A DNA stretch of 64,000 nucleotides from Bacteroides ilei (GTDB taxonomy: Bacteria; Bacteroidota; Bacteroidia; Bacteroidales; Bacteroidaceae). Position 1 is the first letter of the stretch; every line of letters starts with the position of its first letter. Under the pieces are notes generated by a model. The model saw only the letters and a list, made by a program, of their open reading frames with translations, had not been told where the DNA came from and searched no databases. Below, piece by piece: positions 51,162 to 61,787 of the stretch. Location of the stretch: contig NZ_LT635801.1 of the NCBI RefSeq assembly GCF_900128495.1, forward strand, positions 1,437,997 through 1,501,996. Direction: 5' to 3'. The translations under genes and the position numbers were made by a program.

Positions 51162-53933
51162 TCAGTGTAATTTTTCTGCCAGATATTGTCCTGTATAGGA
51201 AGCCCCACATTTCGCCACTTCTTCAGGGGTTCCACAGACTACCAGATTTCCTCCTTGGTCTCCTCCTTCCGGACCGAGGTCAATTACATAATCTGCACAT
51301 TTGATAACATCCATATTGTGTTCGATAATCACTACAGTGTGCCCTCTCTCGATCAAGGCGTCAAAGGCATCCAGTAGTTTCTTGATGTCATGGAAATGCA
51401 GTCCTGTTGTCGGCTCGTCAAAGACAAAGATGGTAGGCTGGGCTTTTTCTATGCTCAGGAAATAGGCCAGTTTGACACGCTGGTTTTCTCCTCCCGATAA
51501 GGTTGATGAAGACTGACCTAATTTTATATAGCCGAGGCCTACTTCCTGCAGGGGCTGCAGTTTCTTTACAATTTTCTTCTGGCCGTGTTCCGTAAAGAAT
51601 TCGATAGCCTGGTTTACCGTCATCTCAAGGATGTCGTAAATGTTTTTATCCTCATATTTGATTTCCAGCGTATCACTTTTGAACCGTTTGCCGTGGCATG
51701 ATTCACATTCCAATACCAGATCGGCCATGAACTGCATTTCTACGGTAATGGTCCCTTCACCCTTGCATTCTTCGCAGCGTCCTCCTTCTGTATTGAATGA
51801 GAAATATCCGGCTGTGTATCCCATTTGTTTGGCAAGTGGCTGTTCGGCAAACAGTTTGCGGATTTCGTCATAGGCTTTCACATAGGTGACCGGATTGCTC
51901 CGGGACGATTTCCCTATGGGATTCTGATCGACAAACTCAATGTCTTTTACCATTGAAAGATCGCCTTCCAGGGATACGAATTCTCCCGGGCGGTCGCTTG
52001 CTTCACTGTATTCCCGTTTCAGGGCTTTATAGAAGATGTCCCGTACCAATGTACTTTTTCCGGAACCGCTGACACCGGTTACTACCGTCATGACATTCAG
52101 CGGAAAGCGTACATCAATACCTTTCAGGTTATTTTCACGGGCACCTTTAATTTCGATGTAGTTGTTCCAGGAGCGGTGGCTTGCCGGGAGTGGTATGGTT
52201 TCTTCTCCCAGCAGGTATCTGACAGTATAGCTGTTGCTGCCGGGTTTCAGATCTTTCATGTCACCTTGGTAAACTATTTCACCACCCAGTCGTCCGGCTT
52301 TCGGACCGATGTCGATGATGTAATCGGCTGCACGGATAATTTCTTCGTCGTGTTCTACAACTACTACCGTGTTGCCCAGTTGCTGCAGCTGGCGGAGAAC
52401 CTTGACGAGGCGGGCTGTATCACGGCTATGAAGTCCGATACTCGGTTCATCCAGTATATACAATGATCCTACCAGGCTGCTTCCCAAAGAAGTAGCCAGG
52501 TTGATACGTTGGCTTTCACCTCCGGAGAGTGAGTTGCTTAACCGGTTCAGAGTCAGATATCCTAAGCCTACGTCAACCAGAAAATTCAACCGGTTATTTA
52601 TTTCATTCATCAGGCGGGCCGCTATGGTCTGGTCATGTTCGTCTAGTTCCAGGGAACGGAAGAATTCCTTTAGTCGGGTTACTGGCATTTCTACCAGTTC
52701 GGCTATGTTATGTCCTCCTACCTTGACATACAGAGCTTCTTTTTTCAGACGGCTTCCATGACATTCCGGACAAGTTGTTTTTCCACGGTAACGGGCCAGC
52801 ATGACACGGTATTGGATTTTATACTGGTTTTCTTCCAGCATCTTGAAGAAAGAATCGATACATACCTTTTCACGCGGGCCGTGCCACAGGTAGTCTTTCT
52901 GTTCCTGAGTCAGTTCATAGTAAGGGGTAAAGATAGGAAAATCATGTGCGGGTGCTTCACGCAGGAATTCTTTGAGCCATTCACTCATCTTTTCTCCCCT
53001 CCAACACATTACAGCTCCATCATAGACACTCAGTGCACGGTTAGGGATTACCAGATGCTCGTCTATACCGATGATTTTCCCGAACCCTTCGCATGTAGGG
53101 CAGGCACCTAACGGAGAATTGAAGGAGAACATTTGGTCAGAAGGCTCATTGAACTTGATACCGTCGGCTTCGAATTTGGTACTGAAACTGTGCAGCCGGG
53201 TCGTTCCGTCCGGCAGGAAGAAACGGAGCATACAGGCTCCGTCGCCTTCATACATAGCTGTTTCGGCAGAATCGGTCAGACGACTCATGGCATCTTTGGT
53301 ATCGTCACAGCTCATCCGGTCTACCAGCAGATAGACGGTATCTTTTTCATTGTAACTGTATTCCTCTATCCGGATCATTTCACCGTTTACTTCCAGACGG
53401 GTAAATCCCTCTTTCATATCCATTTCAATCTGTTCGGCTGGGGTACGTCCTTCCCGGGGAAGAATCGGGGTAAGTACAGTATATCGTGTACCTTTTGGAT
53501 AGGTAAGCATACAGTTGACTATATCTTCAGGACTGTCTTTCTTGACAAGCTGCCCGCTGACAGGGGAGTAGGTCTTGCCTATACGTGCGAAAAGCAGGCG
53601 CAGGTACTCATAGATTTCGGTCGATGTACCTACTGTAGAACGGGGATTCCGGCTGATGACTTTCTGTTCGATAGCTATGGCAGGCGGTATCCCCTTGATG
53701 AAATCACATTCCGGCTTGCTCATCCTGCCCAGAAATTGTCGGGCATACGATGACAGGCTTTCCACATAGCGGCGCTGCCCTTCTGCATATAATGTGTCGA
53801 AAGCCAAAGAGGATTTCCCTGAACCGGACAATCCGGTAATGACGACCAGTTTGTTACGGGGAATGTTGACATCGATGTTTTTCAGATTATTGACCTTTGC
53901 TCCCTTTATTGATATGAAATTGCTTTCAGACAT
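51162..53933 (-). CDS. uvrA: Excinuclease ABC subunit A
   Basis: This 923-residue protein is a full UvrA, with two ABC modules. The first Walker A is [12 protein letters not shown] near 33-44 and the second [11 protein letters not shown] near 630. Signature motifs are [19 protein letters not shown] and [15 protein letters not shown]. Zinc-binding cysteines occur in [26 protein letters not shown] and CESCHGKRF, and [15 protein letters not shown] is near the end. With UvrB and UvrC it finds bulky DNA damage. It marks conserved backbone between two carbohydrate loci. A perfect -7 box TATCTTTG reads at 53963-53970. Confidence 0.97.
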   Translation of the reverse strand: MSESNFISIKGAKVNNLKNIDVNIPRNKLVVITGLSGSGKSSLAFDTLYAEGQRRYVESLSSYARQFLGRMSKPECDFIKGIPPAIAIEQKVISRNPRSTVGTSTEIYEYLRLLFARIGKTYSPVSGQLVKKDSPEDIVNCMLTYPKGTRYTVLTPILPREGRTPAEQIEMDMKEGFTRLEVNGEMIRIEEYSYNEKDTVYLLVDRMSCDDTKDAMSRLTDSAETAMYEGDGACMLRFFLPDGTTRLHSFSTKFEADGIKFNEPSDQMFSFNSPLGACPTCEGFGKIIGIDEHLVIPNRALSVYDGAVMCWRGEKMSEWLKEFLREAPAHDFPIFTPYYELTQEQKDYLWHGPREKVCIDSFFKMLEENQYKIQYRVMLARYRGKTTCPECHGSRLKKEALYVKVGGHNIAELVEMPVTRLKEFFRSLELDEHDQTIAARLMNEINNRLNFLVDVGLGYLTLNRLSNSLSGGESQRINLATSLGSSLVGSLYILDEPSIGLHSRDTARLVKVLRQLQQLGNTVVVVEHDEEIIRAADYIIDIGPKAGRLGGEIVYQGDMKDLKPGSNSYTVRYLLGEETIPLPASHRSWNNYIEIKGARENNLKGIDVRFPLNVMTVVTGVSGSGKSTLVRDIFYKALKREYSEASDRPGEFVSLEGDLSMVKDIEFVDQNPIGKSSRSNPVTYVKAYDEIRKLFAEQPLAKQMGYTAGYFSFNTEGGRCEECKGEGTITVEMQFMADLVLECESCHGKRFKSDTLEIKYEDKNIYDILEMTVNQAIEFFTEHGQKKIVKKLQPLQEVGLGYIKLGQSSSTLSGGENQRVKLAYFLSIEKAQPTIFVFDEPTTGLHFHDIKKLLDAFDALIERGHTVVIIEHNMDVIKCADYVIDLGPEGGDQGGNLVVCGTPEEVAKCGASYTGQYLAEKLH

Positions 53934-54074
53934 GCTTGTATGTTTAATTTTCTGTTGAGAGACAAAGATACATATATATTTTTAACCAGCTTTCATTGCA
54001 TCCCTCCAAAAATAAAAACTTTGTAATGGAATTTATTTATATTTGCACTTCGATTATAAAATACGAACGAAAGC
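53934..54074. promoter_or_regulatory. Divergent promoters of uvrA and the GHL10-like gene
   Basis: On the minus strand TATCTTTG at 53963-53970 is the uvrA -7 box, about 30 bp before its start. On the plus strand TATATTTG at 54038-54045 is the -7 box for 54075, with TTTG at 54020-54023 (14 bp away, shorter than the usual 19-21). Confidence 0.6.
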
Positions 54075-55574
54075 ATGAAATCAAGAACTTTGCTGCTCTT
54101 GCTGGCGGTCCTTTTTATAGTGGGGAGCGTTTCGGCACAGACAGTTTATCCTAAACGGGAATTTAGAGGTGCGTGGATACAGTGTGTGAACGGTCAGTTC
54201 CAGGGAATGTCTACAGATAAGATGAAGGCGACACTTGTCGGCCAGCTGGACAATTTGAAGGAGGCGGGTATCAATGCCATTATATTCCAGGTCCGCGCCG
54301 AGTGTGATGCACTTTATGCCTCTTCATATGAACCTTGGAGCCGTTTTCTTACCGGCGTACAGGGAAAGGCGCCGCAGCCATATTGGGATCCTCTGCAGTT
54401 TATGGTGGAAGAATGTCATAAACGGGGGATGGAACTCCATGCATGGATCAATCCTTACCGTGCTCAGACAAAAGGGACCACTGCATTGTCGCCGATGCAT
54501 CCGTATAACAAGCATCCCGAGCTGTTTGTACGTTATGCCGGACAGCTTTATTTTGATCCGGGATATCCTGAGTCCAGAAGGTATATCTGTAAGATTGTGA
54601 GGGATATCGTGAACCGTTATGATATAGATGCCATCCATATGGACGACTATTTCTATCCTTATCCTAATCCGGGAGAGAAATTCAATGATGATTTGAGTTA
54701 TGCTGCCTACGGACGTGGATTTACCGACAGGGGTGACTGGCGCCGTGATAACGTGAATGTCCTGATCAAGGAAATCCATGAAACTGTGCGTGCCTGTAAG
54801 CCGTGGGTAAAGTTCGGTGTTTCTCCATTCGGGATTTACCGTAACAAGAAGTCCAGTCCCAACGGAAGCGATACCAACGGTTTGCAGAACTATGATGATC
54901 TTTATGCCGATATCCTGTTATGGGTAAATAACGGTTGGGTAGATTATAACATACCTCAGGTATATTGGGAAATCGGTCATCCTGCAGCCGATTATGATAC
55001 GTTGGTACGTTGGTGGGCACGGAATTCTTCTGCCCGTCCGCTGTATATCGGTCAGGATGTGATCCGTACCGTATCCAAGGCCGATCCGAAAAATCCCAAC
55101 CAGAGCCAGATACCGGCGAAATATAACTTGCAGCGTTCATTGCCAACCATTCAGGGAAGTTGCCAATGGTATGCGGCGGCTGTCGTCAAGAACAGGGGCC
55201 ATTATCGTGACATGCTGGTGAACGTGTATCATAAGTATCCGGCATTGCTTCCCGTTTCTCCTTTTATGGATGACAAGGCTCCGGGTAAGGTGAAAAAGCT
55301 GAAGCCGGTCTGGACATCTGACGGGTATATTCTGTTCTGGACCGCTCCTAAAGCGAAGGATGTGATGGATGAGGCCGTCCAGTATGTAGTGTATCGTTTC
55401 GATAATGGGGAAAAGGTGAATCTGGATGATCCTTCGCATATCATTTCCATTACCCGCGACACCTTCTATAAACTTCCATATGAAGACGGTAAGACCAAAT
55501 ATAGGTATGTGGTGACCGCACTCGACAGACTGCATAACGAGTCGAAAGCCGTAAAGAAGAAAATCAAACTGTAA
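54075..55574 (+). CDS. Secreted GHL10 (DUF187) glycosyl-hydrolase-like protein
   Basis: This 499-residue protein has a signal peptide (to about SVSAQ). The barrel has the glycosyl-hydrolase-like 10 features: REFRGAWIQCVNGQFQG, NAIIFQVRAECDALYASSYEPWS, HAWINPYRAQ, IDAIHMDDYFYPYP, KFGVSPFGIYRN and DYNIPQVYWEIGHP. A C-terminal fibronectin-like domain (about 400-499) reads GYILFWTAPKAKDVM. Relatives such as YngK have uncertain activity; some act on peptidoglycan-like glycans. It is preceded by its own promoter and followed by a terminator, so it is probably single. Its role is not inferred further. Confidence 0.88.
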   Translation: MKSRTLLLLLAVLFIVGSVSAQTVYPKREFRGAWIQCVNGQFQGMSTDKMKATLVGQLDNLKEAGINAIIFQVRAECDALYASSYEPWSRFLTGVQGKAPQPYWDPLQFMVEECHKRGMELHAWINPYRAQTKGTTALSPMHPYNKHPELFVRYAGQLYFDPGYPESRRYICKIVRDIVNRYDIDAIHMDDYFYPYPNPGEKFNDDLSYAAYGRGFTDRGDWRRDNVNVLIKEIHETVRACKPWVKFGVSPFGIYRNKKSSPNGSDTNGLQNYDDLYADILLWVNNGWVDYNIPQVYWEIGHPAADYDTLVRWWARNSSARPLYIGQDVIRTVSKADPKNPNQSQIPAKYNLQRSLPTIQGSCQWYAAAVVKNRGHYRDMLVNVYHKYPALLPVSPFMDDKAPGKVKKLKPVWTSDGYILFWTAPKAKDVMDEAVQYVVYRFDNGEKVNLDDPSHIISITRDTFYKLPYEDGKTKYRYVVTALDRLHNESKAVKKKIKL

Positions 55575-55594
55575 AATCCAGAAAAAATAGTCGG

Positions 55595-55640
55595 AAAGGG
55601 AACCAGGGCTTAGGAAGAGGCCTTGTTTCCCTTTTTTTTA
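55595..55640 (+). terminator. Intrinsic terminator after the GHL10-like gene
   Basis: AAAGGGAA at 55595-55602 pairs with TTCCCTTT at 55627-55634 with further pairing inside (CCAGGGC with GCCTTGT), followed by an eight-T run. It lies 21 bp after the stop. Confidence 0.8.
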
Positions 55641-55688
55641 TTTTAAAATAGAGGCTTCTGGAAAATGCCTTGGAATTTGAAGGCAAAG

Positions 55689-55770
55689 ACCTTGTCCTTT
55701 CTTTGTGAAGTTCAAGTTCTTTTTTATCAAAGAGCAAGTTCTTTTTACAGAATATCAAGTTCTTTTTCAA
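55689..55770. repeat. Three phased CAAGTTCTTTTT repeats
   Basis: CAAGTTCTTTTT occurs at 55713, 55735 and 55756, spaced 22 and 21 bp, with a weaker CTTGTCCTTTCTT about 23 bp upstream. The rest of the 366-bp gap (55575-55940) holds the terminator and an AT-rich promoter-like region (TACTTTTA near 55872, one mismatch to a -7 box). No small gene is supported. Confidence 0.7.
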
Positions 55771-55940
55771 GTACCTGTCCGACCTTTTGTTTATGAGATT
55801 TGGTAAAGCATAAAAATATTGAAAATTAGAGGACAGGTTAAAAATTTATAATTACTAAATAAAATTTTTATTACTTTTACGAAGCATACGGTGTGCGTTT
55901 GCCGCCGTCTTTTTTTTATCTTTAATTTATTAAGTGAAAA

Positions 55941-57203
55941 ATGAATAAGAATAGAAACATTGGTATACTTGTTTTTGCCATTCTTTCATTGCTGGCCTGC
56001 CATATAGTAACAGCCCAACCGCATTTGTTTGTTAAGCCCAACGATCCCCTCGGCCGTGGCATAGGTATTCATCCGGCACGTGTTGCGTGGATTCACAGCC
56101 CTGGGGTAGCCACCTGGGACGGTGAAACCGGATTGTGGATGGAGGACCGCTGGAACAGTCAGAGCAAAGCCGATGCTATGGTGCGTGAGGCTGTTGTGCA
56201 ACTTACGGGTGAGAAAAACGCAAAGAAAGCGTGGCGTGCATTGTTTAAGGACTTCAATGCCAGACGTAATCATGGCAATCGCGGATATAGAAAAGGTGAG
56301 AAGATAGCCATAAAGCTTAATATGAACAATGCGATTACGCACCGTGACACTATCGATCTTAATTCGTCGCCTTTCGTTACTCTGGCTTTGGTGCGCAGTC
56401 TGGTGAACGATGCGGGAGTGAGTCCGGCAGACATTGTGGTCTGCGAGCCGAGTCGTGCCATTACCGACAGTATATTCAACAAGTGTCACAGGGAGTTTCC
56501 TGAGGTGGTTTTTATTGACAATATCGGTGGTGGTGGCCGTCTGAAATGTGAGTATTATGAGGACCAGATAAAGTATTCGGCTGACAACGGGCGGCTGGCC
56601 CGCGGTCTGGCCAAGTGTATAGTGGATGCTGACTACCTGATTAACAGTGCCCTGCTGAAGACCCACAAAGGGCCGGGTGTGACTCTGACTGCTAAAAACT
56701 GGTATGGTGCTACCGATATAAACCTGTTGTGGCGTAAGAACGCACACAACAATTTCAGTCCGGACAAGAAACATGGTAAGCCTGGCTACAAAACTTTTGT
56801 TGACTTCATAGGGCACAAGGACCTCGGTCAGAAATGTCTGCTGTTTCTGATTGACGGCACATACGGTTCGCGTGATGTGAACGGGAAACCGAATCCCAAG
56901 TGGAAGAAGGAGCCCTTCAATGGCGACTGGTGTTGCTCACTTATTGTGTCACAGGATCCGCTTGCATGCGACGTAGTGGGTATGGATATGCTTATCGGTG
57001 AATGGCCCGAGTTCGGTAGTTTCAATTATTGCGATGAATATCTGCGTGAAGCTGCCACCATACCGTCACCGGTGAGCGGCACTGTCTATGACCCGGAGCA
57101 GGACGGCAAGCCTCTTGAAAAACCGCTCGGACTGATGGAGCATTGGAATAATCCGCAGGAACGTAAGTATACAAAACTGGATTTGGTCTACAAAAAACTC
57201 TGA
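55941..57203 (+). CDS. DUF362 domain-containing exported protein
   Basis: This 420-residue protein has a signal peptide (LLACHIVTAQ; a lipobox-like LLAC is also possible). The DUF362 domain is recognised by GEKIAIKLNMNNAI, SPFVTLALVRSLVNDAGVSPADIVVCEPSR, DADYLINSALLKTHKGPGVTLTAKNWYGA and QDPLACDVVGMDMLIGEWPE. DUF362 proteins often carry 4Fe-4S domains; no CxxCxxC cluster is visible here. An early segment RGIGIHPARVAWIHSPGVATWDG is typical of exported Bacteroidetes versions. The function of the family is unknown. It lies between a GHL10-like gene and a GH2 gene, on the same strand. Confidence 0.88.
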   Translation: MNKNRNIGILVFAILSLLACHIVTAQPHLFVKPNDPLGRGIGIHPARVAWIHSPGVATWDGETGLWMEDRWNSQSKADAMVREAVVQLTGEKNAKKAWRALFKDFNARRNHGNRGYRKGEKIAIKLNMNNAITHRDTIDLNSSPFVTLALVRSLVNDAGVSPADIVVCEPSRAITDSIFNKCHREFPEVVFIDNIGGGGRLKCEYYEDQIKYSADNGRLARGLAKCIVDADYLINSALLKTHKGPGVTLTAKNWYGATDINLLWRKNAHNNFSPDKKHGKPGYKTFVDFIGHKDLGQKCLLFLIDGTYGSRDVNGKPNPKWKKEPFNGDWCCSLIVSQDPLACDVVGMDMLIGEWPEFGSFNYCDEYLREAATIPSPVSGTVYDPEQDGKPLEKPLGLMEHWNNPQERKYTKLDLVYKKL

Positions 57204-57323
57204 GACTTGTAAGTTTGTTCATTCCGGAGTTTTTTTATTCCCGTTGATATGGATTGATCCCTTTCCTGGGAAGGTGGAAATGGTTGTATGAAATGCCGGA
57301 CTTATTATTAAGATAAAAAACAT

Positions 57324-60164
57324 ATGATACGTTACGTTTATTTGTTTCTGTTCAGTTTGTGCCTTTGGGAAGCGAAAGCACAGCAAACTGAAGTGTTTTA
57401 TCTCTCGGGAAAGGATGCTGACCACACAGTGACTTGGGATTTCTGGTGTTCGTCCGGCATGAAATCGGGAAGTTGGGAAAAAATACAAGTGCCTTCATGC
57501 TGGGAACAGCAGGGCTTTGGCGGTTATACATACGGACGTTATTACATCTATAAGGAGTGGGAAAAGTATAAACAGTATAATGATTACCGGGAGCATGATT
57601 GTCATGATGAGTATGGCATCTACCGGCATCGTTTCAGTGTGCCCGGGCAATGGCGGGACAAACGGATACGCATTGTCTTCGAAGGTGTAATGACGGATGC
57701 GGATGTGAAAGTCAATGGCGTTTCTGCAGGACCTGTGCATCAGGGCGGATTTTACCGTTTTTCTTATGACATTACGGAACTGGTGAAATTCAAGGGGAAG
57801 AATACATTGGAAGTAACTGTGCATAAGCAGTCTGCCGATCCGTCTGTTAATGCAGCTGAACGTCGGGCGGATTGGTGGCTTTTTGGCGGCATTTACCGTC
57901 CTGTCTATCTGGAAGCAAAACCCCGGATGCATATAGAACGTTTTGCGGTGGATGCCCGTGCCGACGGAACTTTGCATACGGATGTTTTTCTGGAACATTT
58001 GCAGGAGAACTGCCGGTTGGAATTGGCCTTGTCGACAGCCGATTTGCAGACACTTGTGGGGAGGCAGGTTTGTAAATTGTCGACTGACGGAAAACAGACA
58101 TTGACCACGCAGTGGGCGGGAATCAAGACCTGGGATCCTGAACACCCCAATCTTTATCGTCTTACGCTTAAACTGATTGATGATAAGGGGACAGTTGTGC
58201 ATGAGGTTACGGATTGCATAGGTTTCCGTACAATCGATTTTCGTCCTGCCGATGGTATTTATCTCAATGGGACGCGTCTGTTGGTGAAAGGTACTAACCG
58301 GCATTGTTTTGATCCGGAGAAGGGCCGTACGGTGAGCCCGGATCTTGACCTGAAGGATGCCTTGCTCATTAAACAGATGAATATGAATGCTGTACGTTCC
58401 CATTATCCGCCCGACAAACATTTCCTGCATTTGTGTGACTCTTTGGGGTTGCTTTATGTGTACGAGTTGTGTGGCTGGCAGAATCATTATAGTGATACCA
58501 TTGCGTTACGGTTGCTGCCGGAAATGATAACGCGGGATGTGAATCATCCTTGTATATTCCTTTGGGGAAATGGTAACGAAGGTGGATGGAATACAACGGT
58601 GGACCGCCGTTTTGCTGACTATGATCCGCAGCATCGCCATGTCATTCATCCGTGGGCAGATTTTGACGGATTGGATACACGGCATTATCCTACCGGACAA
58701 GATAATGTGTATCGAATGGATCGTGGACGGAAAGTGTTTATGATGACCGAATTCCTTCATGGCTTGTATGACCGCGGCCAGGGTGCTGGACTGGATGGAT
58801 TATGGGCAAAGTTCTGTAGTAGTCCTTTGTTTGCCGGAGGTTTTTTGTGGGCTTATGTAGATGAGGCCCTATACCGGACAGACACCGGTGAAATGGATAC
58901 ATACGGTCCGAATGCACCGGATGGTATTGTCAGTGCAGACCGCCAGAAAGAAGGAAGTTTCTATACGGTCCGTGAAGTGTGGTCTCCTGTGCAGATAGAA
59001 CCTTTCCGGGTGAATCAGTCGTTCTGCGGACAGTTTCGTGTGACCAACAACTATTTGTTTACAAGTATGGATGAGGTCCGTATGAAATGGCGTGTGTGGC
59101 AGATACCTCTTTTGTCGGATCAGTCAGTCTGTTTGGCTGAGGGAGATGTGACATTACCATCCATTGCGCCGGGTGAGACAGGAACGGCCCGTTTCATGCT
59201 TCCGGAAGCTTTTCAGAAAGGTGATGTGCTGGAACTGGAGGCTTATGGTACGGCAGGTGATACGGTTTGTACATGGACATACCCCATTCGTAGTCCTCAC
59301 TCCTACGTTGAGAATTACCTGACATCGGCAGAAGGTAATGGAGAAAAGGCGCATTGGCAGGCTGATGAAAATTATGTGACATTGGAAGCCGGACATAGTC
59401 GTGCTGTTTTTAACCGTTCGGATGGAATGTTGGTGCGGCTTTCGTGTGACGGGCTGACTATTCCTCTTTCCAACGGTCCTCTTCCGGTGGGGATGAAGGT
59501 GCAGCTGCAGACTTCTGCCGTACGTATGCAAGGCGATACGGCCGTTTATGCCGTAAAGTATGCCGGAGCGGTAGATTCGATTGTCTGGCGGATGACACCT
59601 TCCGGTCTGTTGGGTATGGATGCAGTGGTACTTAACCGCCGGGGAGATTTTTATGATAAAAAGGTGTATAACCTGGGATTCACATTCTCTTATCCGGAGA
59701 ATGAGGTAAAAGGGATGCGCTGGTTGGGACGTGGTCCTTACCGGGTGTGGAAAAACCGCATACGGGGTACCCGTTACGGTATATGGCAGAAAACGTATAA
59801 CAACACGGTTACCGGTGAATATCATATTCCTGTAGTATATCCGGAATTTAAGGGTTATCATGGCGATCTTTATTGGGTTACTCTACAGTCCGGAAATGCG
59901 CCGTTGACAGTTTATTCGGAAACGGAAGGACTTTATTTGCGTGTGTTTACGCCTGAAGAATCGCGTGACCGGGAAGACCGGGGTATGTCTGTAGTGGAAT
60001 ATCCGGCAGGTGATCTTTCTTTTTTGCTGGAGATACCCGCTGTCAACTCACAGGGAACCGGTGGCGAATCTTCATCGGTCAAGATAAATGTAGGTGATGA
60101 AGGGTCTCGGATAAAAATCTGGTTTGATTTACGGAATCATACGGATGTGGCTGGAACCCGATAG
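57324..60164 (+). CDS. Secreted GH2 family glycoside hydrolase
   Basis: This 946-residue protein has a signal peptide (to about AKAQQ). The GH2 order is visible: sugar-binding domain (about 45-195, VPSCWEQQGFGGYTYG, DVKVNGVSAG, WWLFGGIYRPVYL), Ig-like domain (200-305), and TIM barrel (310-600). Acid/base Glu419 is in WGNGNEGGWN and nucleophile Glu476 in MMTEFLHG. The C-terminal half (660-930) resembles the beta-galactosidase small-chain domain (LVRLSCDGL, MRWLGRGPYRVWKNR). Substrate is not certain: beta-galactose, beta-glucuronide or related. It is followed 75 bp later by a DUF4038 gene on the same strand. Confidence 0.88.
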   Translation: MIRYVYLFLFSLCLWEAKAQQTEVFYLSGKDADHTVTWDFWCSSGMKSGSWEKIQVPSCWEQQGFGGYTYGRYYIYKEWEKYKQYNDYREHDCHDEYGIYRHRFSVPGQWRDKRIRIVFEGVMTDADVKVNGVSAGPVHQGGFYRFSYDITELVKFKGKNTLEVTVHKQSADPSVNAAERRADWWLFGGIYRPVYLEAKPRMHIERFAVDARADGTLHTDVFLEHLQENCRLELALSTADLQTLVGRQVCKLSTDGKQTLTTQWAGIKTWDPEHPNLYRLTLKLIDDKGTVVHEVTDCIGFRTIDFRPADGIYLNGTRLLVKGTNRHCFDPEKGRTVSPDLDLKDALLIKQMNMNAVRSHYPPDKHFLHLCDSLGLLYVYELCGWQNHYSDTIALRLLPEMITRDVNHPCIFLWGNGNEGGWNTTVDRRFADYDPQHRHVIHPWADFDGLDTRHYPTGQDNVYRMDRGRKVFMMTEFLHGLYDRGQGAGLDGLWAKFCSSPLFAGGFLWAYVDEALYRTDTGEMDTYGPNAPDGIVSADRQKEGSFYTVREVWSPVQIEPFRVNQSFCGQFRVTNNYLFTSMDEVRMKWRVWQIPLLSDQSVCLAEGDVTLPSIAPGETGTARFMLPEAFQKGDVLELEAYGTAGDTVCTWTYPIRSPHSYVENYLTSAEGNGEKAHWQADENYVTLEAGHSRAVFNRSDGMLVRLSCDGLTIPLSNGPLPVGMKVQLQTSAVRMQGDTAVYAVKYAGAVDSIVWRMTPSGLLGMDAVVLNRRGDFYDKKVYNLGFTFSYPENEVKGMRWLGRGPYRVWKNRIRGTRYGIWQKTYNNTVTGEYHIPVVYPEFKGYHGDLYWVTLQSGNAPLTVYSETEGLYLRVFTPEESRDREDRGMSVVEYPAGDLSFLLEIPAVNSQGTGGESSSVKINVGDEGSRIKIWFDLRNHTDVAGTR

Positions 60165-60239
60165 TACATGTTGTAGGCGGAAAATAAAAACGTATTGAAT
60201 GTCAGGAATGTAACATTGTAATAATTGAGAATCATAACT

Positions 60240-61703
60240 ATGAAAAAAACATCAGTCATTGTGTTATCGGTATTGCTGCTGTGCTGTCCGGCTATTTTAT
60301 GGGCTGCAGAAAAATCGGAAACTTATATCCCCTGGAAAAATGGGAAATTGACGGTTTCGGAAGAACATCGTTATCTGAAGCATGAGAACGGGGCTCCTTT
60401 TTTCTGGTTGGGAGAAACGGGGTGGCTTATGCCAGAGCGTTTGAACCGGGAAGAGGTTCCTTATTATCTGGAGTGTTGTAAAAATGCAGGTTATAATGTC
60501 GTGCAGGTGCAGACTTTGAACGGAGTGCCTTCCATGAACTTTTATGGGCAGTATTCTATGACTGACGGGTTTGACTTCAGTCATATCGACCGTAAAGGTG
60601 TATATGGTTATTGGGATCATATGGATTATATTATCCGTACTGCCGAACGATATGGAATCTATATCGGTATGGTCTGTATTTGGGGTACTCCTGTCAGTCA
60701 GGGACTGATGGATGTGAAGGAGGCACAAGCTTACGGGACGTTTCTTGCCGAACGGTATAAGGATGCTCCGAACATCATATGGATTATAGGTGGGGATATC
60801 CGGGGGGATGTGAAGACAGAAGTATGGGAGGCTTTGGCTACTTCCATCAAGGCAGTCGACAAAAACCATGTAATGACGTTCCATCCGCGTGGCCGTACTA
60901 CTTCCGCCAAGTGGTTCAACAATGCGGAATGGCTGGACTTCAACATGTTCCAAAGCGGACACCGCCGGTATGGACAGCGCAATGGCGACGGAGATTACCC
61001 GATTAAGGAAAATACGGAAGAAGATAACTGGCGTTATGTGGAAGCTTGTCAGGCTGAGACTCCGTTAAAGCCTGTCCTGGATGGGGAACCTGTCTATGAA
61101 GACATTCCTCAAGGTCTGCATGATCCGGAAGAAGTCCGTTGGAGCGATGCTGATGTCCGCCGTTATGCATACTGGTCGGTCTTTGCCGGTTCCTTCGGTC
61201 ATACTTACGGGCATAATTCGATCATGCAGTTTTATCGTCCTGGATACAGTGCGGCCTATGGAGCCGACAAGCCTTGGTATGAAGCATTGAAGGATCCGGG
61301 CTTTAACCAGATGAAGTATCTGAAGAACTTGATTCTGACGTTTCCGTTCTTTGAACGTGTGCCCGATCAAAGCGTCATCGCCGGTAAGAACGGTATCCGT
61401 TACGACCGTGTGATCGCAACCCGTGGAAAGGACTATATGCTGGTATATAATTATAGCGGGATACCTATGCAGATTGACCTGACTAAAATTGAAGGGACAA
61501 GGAAAAATGCGTGGTGGTATGCTGCCAAGAGTGGCAAGCTGACTTATATAGGTGAGTTTGAAAATAAAGTGACTTTCTTTCAGTTTGATGGCGGGTACAA
61601 CAGTGGAAATGATCAGGTACTGATTGTAACGGATGCTTCTGCCGGTTATGTCCAGAAAGATTGGACAGAATTGCCGGATGCGCAACAGAAATGGATGAAA
61701 TGA
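60240..61703 (+). CDS. DUF4038/GH140-like glycoside hydrolase (apiosidase type)
   Basis: From ATG at 60240 this 487-residue protein has a signal peptide (to about LWAAE); a TTG 15 bases upstream is ignored. The DUF4038 barrel reads FFWLGETGWLMPERLNREEVPYYLE, GYNVVQVQTLNG, Asp186 in WIIGGDIRGD (candidate acid/base) and Glu283 in LDGEPVYEDI (candidate nucleophile). SFGHTYGHNSIMQFY follows, then a C-terminal beta-domain of the collagenase-binding type (about 395-475). Characterised relatives in GH140 remove apiose from rhamnogalacturonan II, but DUF4038 proteins occur in many other loci. The specific substrate here is unknown. Confidence 0.85.
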   Translation: MKKTSVIVLSVLLLCCPAILWAAEKSETYIPWKNGKLTVSEEHRYLKHENGAPFFWLGETGWLMPERLNREEVPYYLECCKNAGYNVVQVQTLNGVPSMNFYGQYSMTDGFDFSHIDRKGVYGYWDHMDYIIRTAERYGIYIGMVCIWGTPVSQGLMDVKEAQAYGTFLAERYKDAPNIIWIIGGDIRGDVKTEVWEALATSIKAVDKNHVMTFHPRGRTTSAKWFNNAEWLDFNMFQSGHRRYGQRNGDGDYPIKENTEEDNWRYVEACQAETPLKPVLDGEPVYEDIPQGLHDPEEVRWSDADVRRYAYWSVFAGSFGHTYGHNSIMQFYRPGYSAAYGADKPWYEALKDPGFNQMKYLKNLILTFPFFERVPDQSVIAGKNGIRYDRVIATRGKDYMLVYNYSGIPMQIDLTKIEGTRKNAWWYAAKSGKLTYIGEFENKVTFFQFDGGYNSGNDQVLIVTDASAGYVQKDWTELPDAQQKWMK

Positions 61704-61717
61704 TGAATTCAAAAAAG

Positions 61718-61760
61718 AAGCTGCACACTTTCTTAATGTAGGAGAGGTGTGCAGCTTTTG
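61718..61760. terminator. Bidirectional terminator between GH140-like and GH63-like genes
   Basis: AAGCTGCACAC at 61718-61728 pairs with GTGTGCAGCTT at 61747-61757; T and A runs flank the stem on the plus and minus sides. It lies between two convergent genes. Confidence 0.85.
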
Positions 61761-61787
61761 ATTATAAGAAAATTGAGCTTGAGACTG

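Noticed and set aside
60209..60214. TGTAAC before the DUF4038 gene as another xylan operator
   Set aside because: It is a single copy with no related neighbour site and no -7 box at the matching distance.
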